Shown here: positions 16,839 through 26,709 of the stretch, piece by piece
Position numbering within the stretch: the stretch's first letter is position 1
How the letters are laid out: each line of letters begins with the position of its first letter
Notes under the pieces: model-generated
Databases searched by the model: none
What the model saw: the letters and a program-made list of their open reading frames with translations, nothing else
What the model was told of the DNA's origin: nothing
Source of the DNA: Sulfurospirillum sp. UBA2217
GTDB taxonomy: Bacteria; Campylobacterota; Campylobacteria; Campylobacterales; Sulfurospirillaceae
DNA: 64,000 nt
NCBI GenBank assembly: GCA_002328495.1
Contig: DCUJ01000009.1
Span: 62,001 to 126,000, forward strand
Reading direction: 5' to 3'
Translations under genes and position numbers: made by a program

Positions 16839-17630
16839 TTATAGGGTAAATATTTCTCGCATAATAGACTCAATACGCTCTGCTTCAAAGCGGTGATCAA
16901 AGAAAAGATTAAAAGCTAAAACGGCTTGGTGCAAGAGCATCTCTTTGCCATCTTTACATGTAAGTTTATGTGTGTTTGCTAGTTTTAGAAAAGGGGTTTG
17001 TTGGTTGTATATCACATCAAAAGCACCTTTGGCTCTCTCAAAAAGTGTGTTGAGTAATGCTTCTGGGCAGGGCAACTCTTCATCTTTAAGTCCTGCGGAA
17101 GTCGTGTTAATAATGAGGTCATAAGCGTTACATGTAAAGGTATCCCATGTTTTACATGTCATGCCATTATTCTCAAAAAAATGTAAACGTGAAGCAGAAC
17201 GATTAAGAATAGTTGTTTCAATGCCTTTCTCTTGCAAGATAATGGCAATGGCTTTAGCCGTTCCTCCCGCCCCTAAAACAAGAGCGTTTTTGATTTGTCC
17301 AAAAGAAGAAATCGCATGGTAAAATCCCAGAGCATCGGTATTATACCCAATAACACGGCTTCCTTCTCTCACCAATGTATTGACCGCACCTATCTTTTGT
17401 GCAATGCCTCGCACTTCATCGCATCCTTGAAACGCCACTTCTTTATGAGGGACGGTGACATTCGCACCTTTTAGATACAGCGTATGAAACGTAGGGAATA
17501 AAGATGAGGGTTCGAGAATAGCAAAACGTCCGTAACAACCCTTTAGATTGAAAGCATTTAGGGTCGCATTATGAAGACGAGGAGAGATGGAATGGGTTAC
17601 GGGGTTACCAAAAATGCCAAAGAGAAGCAA
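16839..17630 (-). CDS. aroE: Shikimate dehydrogenase
   Basis: A 263-residue AroE that reduces 3-dehydroshikimate with NADPH in the chorismate pathway. The substrate-binding start (GIFGNPVTHSISPRLHN), the catalytic lysine region (GANVTVPHKEVAFQGCDE), the cofactor loop (ALVLGAGGTAKAIA) and LNRSASRLHFF for NADP are all present. It follows trpE after 2 bases; the pairing is sensible, since chorismate feeds anthranilate synthase. Two perfect TTACATGTAA copies (16954, 17128) and a near-copy (17151) lie within 210 bases, the densest cluster in a gene here; they are read as Thr-Cys-Lys/Asn. Confidence 0.95.
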   Translation of the reverse strand: MLLFGIFGNPVTHSISPRLHNATLNAFNLKGCYGRFAILEPSSLFPTFHTLYLKGANVTVPHKEVAFQGCDEVRGIAQKIGAVNTLVREGSRVIGYNTDALGFYHAISSFGQIKNALVLGAGGTAKAIAIILQEKGIETTILNRSASRLHFFENNGMTCKTWDTFTCNAYDLIINTTSAGLKDEELPCPEALLNTLFERAKGAFDVIYNQQTPFLKLANTHKLTCKDGKEMLLHQAVLAFNLFFDHRFEAERIESIMREIFTL

Positions 17631-17632
17631 AA

Positions 17633-19045
17633 TTACTCTTTGAGATCATCAAGAGAGCTGGTCATGGCTCCTAGTTTGTTGGTCACTTCAAGGTATTCAA
17701 GTTCGGGTTTACTATCGGCTACAATGCCAGCCCCCGCTTGGAAGATAATTTTTTCATCATCGAGGTACGCCGTGCGGATAATGATGCCACTGTCCATATT
17801 ACCATCAAATCCAAAATAACCCACCGCACCACTGTAAAAACTACGTTTGGTTCCCTCAAAATCGCTGATAAGCTCCATTGCGCGAATTTTAGGTGTGCCT
17901 GTCATGGTTCCTGCTGTAAACGTTGCTGCAAAAAGGTCAAACATGTCGTATTTTGAATCCAGCGTTGCTTCAATGTCGCTGACCAAATGCATCACATGGG
18001 AATAACGCTCTACGCGCATCATGTCTTTCACACTGACACTACCCACTTTTGCCACACGACCTAAATCGTTTCGCCCAAGGTCGATGAGCATCAGGTGCTC
18101 TGCGCGCTCTTTTTCATCGCTTAAAAGTTCTGCTTCATACGCCAAATCTTTCGCATAGCTCTTTCCACGCTTTCTCGTTCCTGCAATGGGACGCAAGATA
18201 ATACGACCATCCTTCAGCCCAACCATCACTTCAGGAGAGCTTCCAATGATGGCAAAGCGAGGATATGAGAGGTAAAACATGTACGGAGATGGATTTTTTT
18301 GACGCAAGATACGGTAAAAACTAAGGCGGTCAATCTTGGCGTACTGGGTAAAGCGATTGGACATCAAAATTTGAAAAACATCCCCGCTTAAAATCATCTC
18401 TTTGGACTGAGCAACCATCTCAAAAAATTGCTCTTTACTAAAGGCAAATGAGCCTTTCATTTTATCGACCACACTTTTATGAATCGGTATATGAACATGA
18501 GGCTCTTTTAGCACCGCTTCAATGGCATCCATTTGAGAGGCAATGCTTGGCATAAAGGTACTAATGGTTAAGGTGTTGGATTTATGTGAAAATGTGCAGA
18601 CCAATTTAGGACGCATCAAATCAATATCGGGGATGTTAATTTCATCGTGAAGGGTGTCCATATGTGAGCGTAAACGTGGCTCAAAAATTTTGACGGCATC
18701 GTAGCCTATGTAGCCAATAAATCCATCAATAAATCCAACACCTAGTTGGGTTGCATGTTCTTTGTAACGGTTTTGATCTTCAAATGCATAGCGTTGCTTG
18801 AGAAATTTGAAGGGATTTTCACCAATCTCATAGGTGTTCCCCTCTTCGTCAATATGCACACTGCGATCATTTTGGTGAATAATGCGCTCTCGTGCTCCAA
18901 TAAACAAGAAGCTAAAATTGCCTTCTGAATTATTAATAGCACTTTCAAACAAAAAGGAGAGCTCCCCCTCAAAATGTTTTTGCAATTTAGCAAAAATTGT
19001 GATGGGGGTGAGCTGATCAAAAAGCAGTTTGCGAAAGGCGAGCAC
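17633..19045 (-). CDS. trpE: Anthranilate synthase component I
   Basis: A 470-residue chorismate-utilising enzyme with the conserved TrpE core (PSPYMFYLSYPRFAIIGSSP, RPIAGTRKRGKSYAKD, LIDLGRNDLGRVA, AGTMTGTPKIRAMELI, YSGAVGYFGFDGNMDSGI). The feedback and glutamine-amidotransferase-interface features fit TrpE rather than PabB or MenF, but this is less certain. The start is a GTG directly after the SPOR gene (adjacent bases). No trpG/trpD gene is present nearby, so component II must be encoded elsewhere. Confidence 0.88.
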   Translation of the reverse strand: MLAFRKLLFDQLTPITIFAKLQKHFEGELSFLFESAINNSEGNFSFLFIGARERIIHQNDRSVHIDEEGNTYEIGENPFKFLKQRYAFEDQNRYKEHATQLGVGFIDGFIGYIGYDAVKIFEPRLRSHMDTLHDEINIPDIDLMRPKLVCTFSHKSNTLTISTFMPSIASQMDAIEAVLKEPHVHIPIHKSVVDKMKGSFAFSKEQFFEMVAQSKEMILSGDVFQILMSNRFTQYAKIDRLSFYRILRQKNPSPYMFYLSYPRFAIIGSSPEVMVGLKDGRIILRPIAGTRKRGKSYAKDLAYEAELLSDEKERAEHLMLIDLGRNDLGRVAKVGSVSVKDMMRVERYSHVMHLVSDIEATLDSKYDMFDLFAATFTAGTMTGTPKIRAMELISDFEGTKRSFYSGAVGYFGFDGNMDSGIIIRTAYLDDEKIIFQAGAGIVADSKPELEYLEVTNKLGAMTSSLDDLKE

Positions 19046-19753
19046 TTACTTTACCCTATAAATAAAGGCATTTTTGTTAATACTTGCACGTACAGAGCTT
19101 AAAGCACTTTGGGCATCTTCAGATTGTGCATACGGGCCAATGAGAATTTTAGTCACGTTATTGCCATTGACAACGGTTTTATAGAGTCGATACTCAAAGC
19201 CTTTGGATTTAATATCATTTAAGACTTTTTGTTCAGGATTGGTTGCCACAGCACCCACTTGAATATAAATTCCTGCATTAGCACTGCCACTTGTTGATGT
19301 GGGAGTTTCATTCGCTTTGACAACCTCTTTTTTAGGGGCTACGACTTCTTTGGGTTTGACTTCGGGTGTTTTAAGTACTTCTGGTTTTATAGGAACGATT
19401 GGAGGTGTGACCTCTTTTACTTTGGCTTCCTCTTGTTTTTGAGCCTCTTTTTCTTTAAGTGTTTTAATCATATCTTCAAAACTCTCTTTTTTAGGGTTCT
19501 CTTCAATGATAGGCACTTGTTTAAAGAGTTGATCATCCTTCGTCACAGGTACTTCCTGACTTGTAGGCTCAGGAGGAAGAATCAATTTTGAGGTATTTTT
19601 GGAGTCATCTTTATTCATCATTTTCATACTCGCTAAGGCCACGAGAAAAACAAGAATTAAAAAAGCAACTAAAATAAGAATGCGCTTGAGTTTGAGTGTT
19701 TTGTTGTCGCCTTTTTCAAGGACAATATCACTCAGTTCGTTTCTATTTTCCAT
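19046..19753 (-). CDS. SPOR-domain membrane protein
   Basis: A 235-residue bitopic protein: a cytoplasmic start (MENRNELSDIVLEK), one membrane helix (RILILVAFLILVFLVALA), a long Pro/Lys/Glu-rich periplasmic linker (~65-150) and a C-terminal SPOR domain (GIYIQVGAVATNPEQKVLND to the end). SPOR domains bind denuded peptidoglycan at septa, so a cell-division or envelope role is likely. I use the ATG at 19753, which is 6 bases after AAGGAG, instead of an upstream in-frame start. The same gene order (DUF1882, SPOR, aroE) occurs in Campylobacter. Confidence 0.85.
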   Translation of the reverse strand: MENRNELSDIVLEKGDNKTLKLKRILILVAFLILVFLVALASMKMMNKDDSKNTSKLILPPEPTSQEVPVTKDDQLFKQVPIIEENPKKESFEDMIKTLKEKEAQKQEEAKVKEVTPPIVPIKPEVLKTPEVKPKEVVAPKKEVVKANETPTSTSGSANAGIYIQVGAVATNPEQKVLNDIKSKGFEYRLYKTVVNGNNVTKILIGPYAQSEDAQSALSSVRASINKNAFIYRVK

Positions 19754-19775
19754 ATCCATCTCCTTTAAAAAACTA

Positions 19776-20318
19776 CTACATATGCTTCGCCCACGAAGCA
19801 CCTCTCTCTTTTTGATACAAATCATACGGTAAGGCTAAAATATTAAACTCTTTGGGTAGCTCTTGGGTTGGAAACATTTTCCATTCGCGTGGCAATTTTT
19901 GGGAGAGTTTCATCGAAAGCATTTTGGCTATCTGATAACCCTCTTGAACCGTTGTATGCCCTTTGTGAACATACAGATGCAAATGCCCCTCTGTTTTACT
20001 CTTGTATGCCGTAAAGTTGAGGAACCCCTCTTCCCTAAGCAAAAGCTGTGCCCTATGCCAAAATCGCTCAGTATTTCTACCATTATAATCAAAAACGATA
20101 TTTTCAACTTTATCAAAGCGGTTAATTAAAGAGTGGGCTACGGTGATTTTGCCATCAAGATGATCTTTAATAATGCTGTTGGTTAGCGTTTGATTGATAC
20201 GTTCAAATTTATCGAAAAAAACTCTGCCATTAAAATCAACTTTTTGAACAATAGCATCACGTTTTATCCAATAATGATCGGTGAGCATTTTAATCAAAGA
20301 AACATCTATGTTGTACAT
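19776..20318 (-). CDS. DUF1882 protein of Campylobacterota
   Basis: A 180-residue soluble protein of the DUF1882 family, found next to glyA in Helicobacter (HP0184) and Campylobacter. It starts [20 protein letters not shown] and has conserved stretches ([40 protein letters not shown]). The function is unknown. It begins 8 bases after the glyA stop, so it is in the lysS-glyA operon. Family assignment is from the characteristic start and the conserved neighbourhood. Confidence 0.75.
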   Translation of the reverse strand: MYNIDVSLIKMLTDHYWIKRDAIVQKVDFNGRVFFDKFERINQTLTNSIIKDHLDGKITVAHSLINRFDKVENIVFDYNGRNTERFWHRAQLLLREEGFLNFTAYKSKTEGHLHLYVHKGHTTVQEGYQIAKMLSMKLSQKLPREWKMFPTQELPKEFNILALPYDLYQKERGASWAKHM

Positions 20319-20326
20319 ACAGTATC

Positions 20327-21574
20327 CTAATATGTGGGTCTATCGTAAATGATAAAATCGCTTGCAAGCGTTTTCATCTCATCTTTAATCGTTACATGTA
20401 AAGATTCATTGTCAATATTGTCAAGCACATCGGCAATTTTATGGGCGATGATTTCAAACTCTTTTTCCTTCATACCTCGGGCGGTAAGTGCGGGAGAACC
20501 AATTCGAACACCACTGGTTACAAATGGACTTCTTGTCTCTCCTGGAACCGTGTTTTTATTGACCGTAATACCCGCACGACCCAATGCTAAATCAGCATCT
20601 TTGCCGCTAAACGGTTTATTTAAAAACGATACCAATACCAAATGATTATCGGTTCCACCACTCACAATGTCATAGCCTCGTTTAATTAAAATATCCGCTA
20701 AAACTTTAGCATTGGCTTTGACTTGTTTGGCATACACTTTCCATTCAGGTTTTAAATTTTCCGCAAATCCAACCGCTTTGCCCGCAATCACATGCACTAA
20801 AGGTCCCCCTTGGATACCTGGGAAGATGGCACTGTTAACTTTTTTAGCAATTTCTTCATCGTTGGTGAGAATAATTCCACCACGAGGTCCACGAAGCGTT
20901 TTGTGGGTGGTCGAAGCTACGACATGGCAATGTGGGAACGGACTTGGATGCTCACCAGCTGCAACAAGTCCCGCAATGTGTGCAATATCGGCAAAGAGAT
21001 AGGCTCCAACTTCATCAGCGATTTCTCTAAATTTTGCAAAGTCTAACTCTCTTGGATACGCACTGGCGCCACAAATAATCATTTTAGGTTTTACAATATG
21101 CGCTATGTCTCTGACTTTATCGTAATTGATACGACCATCCAATTCTACACCGTAAAAAAAGCTTGAGTAGGTTTTTCCTGAACTGCTCACTTTTGAGCCG
21201 TGCGTAAGATGTCCACCATGACTCAAATCCATGCCCAAAATTTTATCAAAAGGGTTTAAAAGGGCTTGATACACCCCTTGATTGGCTTGGCTTCCAGAGT
21301 TTGGCTGAACATTGGCATAGGTACATCCAAAAAGTTGGCAGACTCTATCAATAGCAAGTTGTTCAACTTTATCGGCAAACTCACAACCACCGTAGTAGCG
21401 TTTTGCGGGGTAGCCTTCTGCATATTTGTTGGTAAAAACACTTCCCATGGCTTCCATAACAGCAGGATAGGTGAAGTTTTCACTGGCAATCATCTCCAGA
21501 TGATCACATTGGCGATGCAACTCTTTCTCTACCAAATCGTAAATAGCAGGGTCAACATTTTTTAAAATACTCAT
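20327..21574 (-). CDS. glyA: Serine hydroxymethyltransferase
   Basis: A 415-residue PLP enzyme that interconverts serine and glycine and charges tetrahydrofolate with a one-carbon unit. The motifs are complete: [33 protein letters not shown], the Schiff-base lysine in [16 protein letters not shown], and the C-terminal [16 protein letters not shown]. It begins 3 bases after the lysS stop. A TTACATGTAA copy (20392) near the 3' end gives ESLHVTIKD. Confidence 0.97.
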   Translation of the reverse strand: MSILKNVDPAIYDLVEKELHRQCDHLEMIASENFTYPAVMEAMGSVFTNKYAEGYPAKRYYGGCEFADKVEQLAIDRVCQLFGCTYANVQPNSGSQANQGVYQALLNPFDKILGMDLSHGGHLTHGSKVSSSGKTYSSFFYGVELDGRINYDKVRDIAHIVKPKMIICGASAYPRELDFAKFREIADEVGAYLFADIAHIAGLVAAGEHPSPFPHCHVVASTTHKTLRGPRGGIILTNDEEIAKKVNSAIFPGIQGGPLVHVIAGKAVGFAENLKPEWKVYAKQVKANAKVLADILIKRGYDIVSGGTDNHLVLVSFLNKPFSGKDADLALGRAGITVNKNTVPGETRSPFVTSGVRIGSPALTARGMKEKEFEIIAHKIADVLDNIDNESLHVTIKDEMKTLASDFIIYDRPTY

Positions 21575-21577
21575 CTC

Positions 21578-23098
21578 TTATTCCTCATCTTTGTGTGTTG
21601 GTTCATCGGATTCATTCAAAGGTTTCATAGCAGGGAAAAGAATCACATCTTTGATGGATTGCTCGTTGGTTAAAAGCATCGTAAGTCTATCAATGCCAAG
21701 CCCTTGTCCAGCCGTTGGTGGTAGGCCATAGCCTAAGGCGTAAACGTAGTCTTCGTCCATTTCATGCGCTTCGTCATCACCACCTAGTTTATTTTCAAGT
21801 TGCTTGGCAAAACGCTCGTATTGGTCAATGGGGTCGTTGAGTTCGTTAAAGCCATTGGCAATTTCACGACCTGCGATAAAAAGTTCAAAACGCTCCGCAA
21901 TGTTGGGATTGATATCACTTCGGCGTGCGAGTGGGCTAATTTCAATAGGATAATCAATAATAAAGGTAGGGTTTACCAGCTTTTCTTCCACAAATAGATC
22001 AAAGAGCTCTTCATAGAGTTTTCCAAGAGAGAGCTTGCCCTCAACGCTAAAACCTTTTTCAGTCAAATAGGCATTTATCGCTTTTGTGTCATCTAAAATC
22101 GCATCAGGTACACCACCAATTTGGCTTAATGCTTCTCTAAAACCAATTTTTAAAAAGGGTTTGGAGAAGTCAATTTCCAAGTCACCGTAAGGTAGTTTTC
22201 GTGGCAACTTCAATTTCTTTAATAAAACTTCAAACATCTCTTCGGTTAAACGCATCAAATCATGGTAAGTATGGTATGCCCAGTAAAACTCTATCATGGT
22301 AAATTCAGGGTTATGGGTTTGATCCATCCCTTCGTTTCTAAAATTTCGGTTGATTTCAAAGACCGCTTCAAAGCCACCCACGACTAAACGTTTGAGGTAA
22401 AGCTCGGGTGCAATTCTTAGGTATCTATCCACACCCAAAGCATTATGATGGGTGACAAATGGCTTTGCATTCGCACCACCTGCTATAGGGTGCATCATTG
22501 GCGTTTCTACCTCTAAAAAGTCTCGTTCTTCAAAAAAGTGACGGATTTCACTGACAATTTTGCTTCTGATTTTAAAGGTTTTTCGTACATCAGCATTCAT
22601 AATCATATCAAGGTAGCGTCTTCGGTAACGAAGTTCTTTATCTTGAAGCCCATGAAATTTTTCAGGCAAAGGAATGATGGACTTTGTGGCAACATCCAAT
22701 GTCGTTACATGTAAAGAGAGTTCACCCGTTTTGGTAACAAAAGGAAATCCTGTGACGCTGATGATATCGCCTACTTCCACCAGTTTTTTTGCCTCTTCAA
22801 ACCATGCTTCTCCAATGGACTCACGGCTAAAGTAGATTTGGAGCATGCCATGTTCATCTTCGATTTTAGCAAAAGCGGCTTTTCCCATATGACGCAATAA
22901 TTTAATGCGTCCTACAACGGTGTTGCTCTTGCGCTCATCACGCTTAAGTTCACTCTCCATAACGTACTCATAGCATTCTAAAAATTCTTTGGTACTGGTG
23001 TCTTTAATAACATTGTGTGTGTAAGGATTTTTACCCAGGGCTTGAAGTGCCTTACCTTTTTCGATACGTTGCAATTGGTACTGGTCTTGAAATATCAC
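21578..23098 (-). CDS. lysS: Lysyl-tRNA synthetase (class II)
   Basis: A 506-residue class II LysRS. The N-terminal OB-fold anticodon-binding domain ([20 protein letters not shown]) is followed by the catalytic core with motif 1 ([20 protein letters not shown]), motif 2 ([20 protein letters not shown]) and motif 3 ([13 protein letters not shown]). The start is a GTG that overlaps the fur stop (GTGA), so translation is coupled to fur. Near 22705 a TTACATGTAA copy is read as Leu-His-Val. Confidence 0.97.
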   Translation of the reverse strand: MIFQDQYQLQRIEKGKALQALGKNPYTHNVIKDTSTKEFLECYEYVMESELKRDERKSNTVVGRIKLLRHMGKAAFAKIEDEHGMLQIYFSRESIGEAWFEEAKKLVEVGDIISVTGFPFVTKTGELSLHVTTLDVATKSIIPLPEKFHGLQDKELRYRRRYLDMIMNADVRKTFKIRSKIVSEIRHFFEERDFLEVETPMMHPIAGGANAKPFVTHHNALGVDRYLRIAPELYLKRLVVGGFEAVFEINRNFRNEGMDQTHNPEFTMIEFYWAYHTYHDLMRLTEEMFEVLLKKLKLPRKLPYGDLEIDFSKPFLKIGFREALSQIGGVPDAILDDTKAINAYLTEKGFSVEGKLSLGKLYEELFDLFVEEKLVNPTFIIDYPIEISPLARRSDINPNIAERFELFIAGREIANGFNELNDPIDQYERFAKQLENKLGGDDEAHEMDEDYVYALGYGLPPTAGQGLGIDRLTMLLTNEQSIKDVILFPAMKPLNESDEPTHKDEE

Positions 23099-23583
23099 GC
23101 ACGTTCCTCTTGTTTAAATGATGGTTCTTTTTGCTTACAGGTTTCACACAGCCCTCGCAGTTGCATGAGATGGCTGGTGATAGTGAAGCGATGCTGTGTT
23201 GCAATCTTTATTTGCAGGTGTTCAATTTGGTCATTTTGGAATTCAATGATGAGTCCGCAACACTTACAAATCATATGGTCATGATGGGGTTTATTGGCTA
23301 ATTCAAATTTTTTACCCGCAACGCCAAAGGAGATGGATGTTGCCATGGAAGATTCTTCCAATAAATTTAGCGTTCGGTACACCGTAGCAATTCCAATGTT
23401 CAGGTGTGGATAGGTACCCTTGAGTAAAAGGTAGAGATCTTCAGGTGTGAAATGTTCGTTTTGTTCATACAGGGTTTTTAAAATGAGTTCTCTTTGACGG
23501 GTAAATTTCAAGCGATTAGTTTTTAAAAGCTCTTTAAAATTTGAAAGTAAAACAGTGTATTCAAGATTTTCAATTGAATTCAT
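23095..23583 (-). CDS. fur: Ferric uptake regulator family repressor
   Basis: A 162-residue Fur-family protein: winged helix ([36 protein letters not shown]), the His-rich metal site ([16 protein letters not shown]) and the C-terminal structural-zinc CxxC (CETCKQKE). Position and sequence match Fur of Campylobacter (fur-lysS-glyA) rather than PerR, though the two are close. It represses iron-uptake genes with Fe2+ and in this phylum also acts in apo form. It follows cvpA by 15 bases. Confidence 0.93.
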   Translation of the reverse strand: MNSIENLEYTVLLSNFKELLKTNRLKFTRQRELILKTLYEQNEHFTPEDLYLLLKGTYPHLNIGIATVYRTLNLLEESSMATSISFGVAGKKFELANKPHHDHMICKCCGLIIEFQNDQIEHLQIKIATQHRFTITSHLMQLRGLCETCKQKEPSFKQEERA

Positions 23584-23598
23584 CTTTTAACCTTTGTA

Positions 23599-24141
23599 TT
23601 ATTGGTCATTGTTTTGAGGTAAACTAGGAACATTTTCCATTAATTGCTTGGTGTCAATTTTCACGATGTAGTGGCCTGCTTCAGAAAAAAGTGGGAACAT
23701 AATGCTTTTTTGCGTGTAAGGCTCAATGCGTGATTTAATAAATTCGATGTTATTGAGTGTGACGGTAAAAATAGAAAAGACAAAAAATATCTTAATACTT
23801 CCCATGGCAAAACCTGCCAATTTATCGATGATACCAAGACCACTAAGGCTCAATGCATGCGCGATGAGGTGGCCTAAAAAAATAGCACTGATCCAAAAAA
23901 TGACTAAAACAGCGATAAACCCAAAAAGGTACATGGAGGCTTGATTGCCAAATTTGAACACGTGCATATCGATGAGTGCACCAGCTTCTGGTGCATAACG
24001 TGAGGCAAAGTAGATACCACCAATGATACCCACCAAACCAAAGACCTCTTTAACAAAGCCATTAAGAATACCTTTGATGCCTAAAATCAGAATCAAAGAG
24101 ATGGAAATAATGTCAAACATAGAGACCTGATCAAAACTCAT
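23599..24141 (-). CDS. CvpA-family membrane protein
   Basis: A 180-residue inner-membrane protein with about four hydrophobic helices (IISISLILILGIKGILNGF and onward) and the CvpA-type opening FDIISISLILILGIKGILNGFVKE spread over residues 8-31. CvpA relatives are needed for colicin V export in E. coli and for bile or envelope-stress resistance in others; the molecular role is not settled. It overlaps the upstream diguanylate cyclase stop by 4 bases and precedes fur, as in Campylobacter. Confidence 0.88.
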   Translation of the reverse strand: MSFDQVSMFDIISISLILILGIKGILNGFVKEVFGLVGIIGGIYFASRYAPEAGALIDMHVFKFGNQASMYLFGFIAVLVIFWISAIFLGHLIAHALSLSGLGIIDKLAGFAMGSIKIFFVFSIFTVTLNNIEFIKSRIEPYTQKSIMFPLFSEAGHYIVKIDTKQLMENVPSLPQNNDQ

Positions 24142-25085
24142 GGGGCAATCCTAAAACAATTTTTACCACTGTGCTTGGCTTCATACAAAGCTTTATCAGC
24201 AGCTTCTAAGAGTGCATCGGCTGAAATACCCTGTGTGTGGGAGGCTATACCCGCACTTAGGGTGAGGTGAATATCGTGACCTTTATACAAAAGTTTGCTT
24301 TCACACGTCTCTTTAATGATGCGATCAACGGCTTTTAGCGCCTCATCTTTAGAGATGCGATTGAGAATGACAACAAACTCTTCTCCACCGTAACGGTAGA
24401 TACGTGTTCCACGTCTGAGTGAGTTTTGAATCAGTTTGGAGAGGAAAATAAGAGTTTTGTCTCCCGCTAGATGTCCAAAGGTATCGTTAATTTTTTTAAA
24501 ATCATCGGCATCAAACATCACCAGATGCATGTCAATATCTTTTTCTTTGCCAAACGAGAGGACTTCTTCCAAATCTTTGACGAGAACCCTTCGGTTGTGT
24601 GCTTTAGTTAAAGGGTCAATATTTGATTCACGCTCTAAGCGTTCTACTTCAAGTTTAAGACTGGCAATCGTTTCATCGGCCAAAGAGAGTTCTTTGATGA
24701 TTTGCGATTGAAAAAGGTCAAAAGATTGAATGACCATTTTTGCATCCACACTGGCATAATCTTTTTTAATAGAATCGATGTTAATGGCAGTTTCATCGGT
24801 GATAGACTTTAGGGAGTCATTACTTTTTACAAACTCCTCAAGCCCTTTTTTAATTAGTCCAAAACATGACTCTTGCATCATCTCTTCGTGTTGGCTGTTT
24901 GAAAAAAGGTAACTATGCTTTTTAGAGAGTTCTATCAGTTCCGCATCTTCACACTGTTCAAGTGATTCTACAAACGTATCGTGATAATATTTTGGGTAGG
25001 GAGGAATATCCAGTGTTTTAAGTTTTGCGAATGTTTTTTCTGCAAGTTCAAACACGGTCTGCGAAATGTGATGTGTAGTATTCAT
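24138..25085 (-). CDS. Diguanylate cyclase (GGDEF)
   Basis: A 315-residue soluble protein with an N-terminal helical region of about 150 residues (PPYPKYYHDTFVESLEQCED, unknown function, likely a sensing or dimerising module) and a C-terminal GGDEF domain with an intact active site YRYGGEEFVVIL near residue 235. The stretch before it, NIDPLTKAHNRRVL, is canonical. It makes c-di-GMP from two GTP. No RxxD inhibitory site was obvious. A promoter with an inverted repeat lies upstream (25148-25170). It sits between pilT and cvpA, so surface motility is a reasonable output. Confidence 0.9.
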   Translation of the reverse strand: MNTTHHISQTVFELAEKTFAKLKTLDIPPYPKYYHDTFVESLEQCEDAELIELSKKHSYLFSNSQHEEMMQESCFGLIKKGLEEFVKSNDSLKSITDETAINIDSIKKDYASVDAKMVIQSFDLFQSQIIKELSLADETIASLKLEVERLERESNIDPLTKAHNRRVLVKDLEEVLSFGKEKDIDMHLVMFDADDFKKINDTFGHLAGDKTLIFLSKLIQNSLRRGTRIYRYGGEEFVVILNRISKDEALKAVDRIIKETCESKLLYKGHDIHLTLSAGIASHTQGISADALLEAADKALYEAKHSGKNCFRIAP

Positions 25086-25147
25086 GCCTTGTCATGCCTT
25101 TTAGTATTAAAGTCAGGGGTACATCCCCGAGATAGTAATTTAACCAT

Positions 25148-25170
25148 GCTTAAGTATAGCGTTCTTAAGC
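25148..25170 (-). promoter_or_regulatory. Inverted repeat overlapping a -10 box before the diguanylate cyclase gene
   Basis: GCTTAAG (25148-25154) and CTTAAGC (25164-25170) are exact inverted half-sites 9 bases apart. On the minus strand TATACT lies at 25158-25153, overlapping one half-site, as expected for a repressor operator on a promoter. Transcription would start about 60 bases before the GGDEF gene. Confidence 0.5.
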
Positions 25171-25191
25171 TGTAATTTTTGTAAATTCGCC

Positions 25192-26259
25192 TTAAATGCC
25201 GAGATTATTTAACAACTCTTGAGGTTGCGTGGAGTAACGAATGGCATCCTCTTTGGAAATGCTGTTGGATTTTAAAGCACGCATCATGGCTTGGGTTTGA
25301 GTAATCATTCCTGTTTTTTGCTGATTGAGTTGCATTTGCGAATAGATTTGATGCAATTTATTTTCACGAATAAGGTTAGCAATAGCGGCGTTGTTAATCA
25401 TAATTTCATGAATGGCAACCCTTCCTCCTCCATTTTTTGGAAGTAAACTTTGTGAAATGACAGCGTACAAAGAGGTGGCGAGCATATTGCGCACTTGGAC
25501 TTGTTCCGCCCCCTCAAAACTATCGACGATACGGTTGATGGTCTGAACAGCAGAATTGGTATGAAGGGTACCTAAAACCAAGTGTCCTGTTTCAGCCGCA
25601 GTGATAGCCGTGCTGATGGTTTCTTGGTCACGCATCTCTCCTACCAAAATAATGTCTGGGTCTTCACGCATGGAATATTTCAACGCCCGTGCGAAACTTT
25701 TAGTATCTTCTCCCACATTTCGATGTGAAAACAGTGCTTTCTTATTCGTATGAATAAATTCCACAGGATCTTCGATGGTGATAATATGGCGGTGTTCAAA
25801 CAGATTAATTTCATTCAAAAGGGCTGCTAGGGTAGTTGATTTACCACTTCCCGTGGGACCTGTAACTAAAATAAGCCCTTTTTCACGTTTCACAAGTTCT
25901 TTGAAAACAATGGGGGTATTTAAGTCGTCTAAAGAGGGAATATCGATAGGGATAATTCTAAAAGCAGCCGCCAATTCAGAATTCATCGTATAATAATAGT
26001 TGGCACGGAAACGCCCAATATCGGGGAACATGATAGCAAAGTCAAGTTCTTTTTCTTCTTCAAGCTTCTTTTTTTGCTTATCGCTGATGAGCGTATAGCA
26101 AATTTCCTCAATCTCAGTTCCGGTGAGTTTTTCCATATCAAGAGCGACCAACTTACCATCAATACGAATTTGGGGTTCACTACGACTCACAAGATGCAAA
26201 TCCGATGCCTTGTACGCCACGATATTTTTAAGTAAAGCCTTGATATTAAGGGTTGCCAT
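25192..26259 (-). CDS. pilT: Type IV pilus retraction ATPase PilT
   Basis: A 355-residue secretion-type hexameric ATPase. The N-terminal domain (SDLHLVSRSEPQIRIDG) is followed by Walker A (VTGPTGSGKSTTLAALL), the Asp box (IITIEDPVEFIH), Walker B (DPDIILVGEMRD), the His box (TGHLVLGTLHTNSA) and an AIANLIRE element, the signature linked to pilus retraction. It drives twitching motility and DNA-uptake pilus retraction. It follows gatC by 18 bases. Other pilus genes are not in this window. Confidence 0.93.
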   Translation of the reverse strand: MATLNIKALLKNIVAYKASDLHLVSRSEPQIRIDGKLVALDMEKLTGTEIEEICYTLISDKQKKKLEEEKELDFAIMFPDIGRFRANYYYTMNSELAAAFRIIPIDIPSLDDLNTPIVFKELVKREKGLILVTGPTGSGKSTTLAALLNEINLFEHRHIITIEDPVEFIHTNKKALFSHRNVGEDTKSFARALKYSMREDPDIILVGEMRDQETISTAITAAETGHLVLGTLHTNSAVQTINRIVDSFEGAEQVQVRNMLATSLYAVISQSLLPKNGGGRVAIHEIMINNAAIANLIRENKLHQIYSQMQLNQQKTGMITQTQAMMRALKSNSISKEDAIRYSTQPQELLNNLGI

Positions 26260-26277
26260 TGTTAAGCTCCTCTGGAA

Positions 26278-26568
26278 TTATTCGATGATTTTTGGGACGA
26301 CAAAAAAGCCATTATCACGCATCGGTGCATGTTCTAAAATGGTTTGAATAATCTGCGGAACGCTTCTTGGAATATCTTCACGCAAAGGTGTTCCTCCCGC
26401 TAAGGTTGTAAATGTAGCTTCTTCGCTTTCTAAATCCAATTCATTTAAAATTTCCACAAACGATACGATTTCACTGAGTTGCGAAATGATACCTTCACGT
26501 TTCGCATCACTGATTTTTAATGAAGAGAGTTTTTCAAGTTTTCGCAATAATGCGTCATCAATTTTCAT
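26278..26568 (-). CDS. gatC: Asp-tRNA(Asn)/Glu-tRNA(Gln) amidotransferase subunit C
   Basis: A 96-residue GatC, the small chaperone-like subunit of GatCAB that converts Glu-tRNA(Gln) and Asp-tRNA(Asn) to the amidated forms. It has the typical start (IDDALLRKLEKLSSLKIS) and the Arg/Asp-rich C-terminal half (GGTPLREDIPRSVPQ). gatA and gatB are not nearby, as usual in this phylum. It appears to be the first gene of the long minus-strand run. Confidence 0.93.
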   Translation of the reverse strand: MKIDDALLRKLEKLSSLKISDAKREGIISQLSEIVSFVEILNELDLESEEATFTTLAGGTPLREDIPRSVPQIIQTILEHAPMRDNGFFVVPKIIE

Positions 26569-26581
26569 GCTGTTTTTCCTG

Positions 26582-26670
26582 TAGGCTAATCGTATAAAAT
26601 CGCATTATATCAAATACTCTTTTGGTGCTTACTGAAAGTCCCTTTTTATATTTGTTGTGCTAAACTTTGA
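26582..26670. promoter_or_regulatory. Divergent promoter region between gatC and the YfgM-like gene
   Basis: A+T-rich spacer between divergent genes. TATACG-like and TAAACT-like hexamers are possible -10 elements for the two directions. No clear operator was found. Confidence 0.35.
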
Positions 26671-26709
26671 ATGTTTGTAAAAATTCTTCTTAACACAAAG
26701 GATAGGCTA

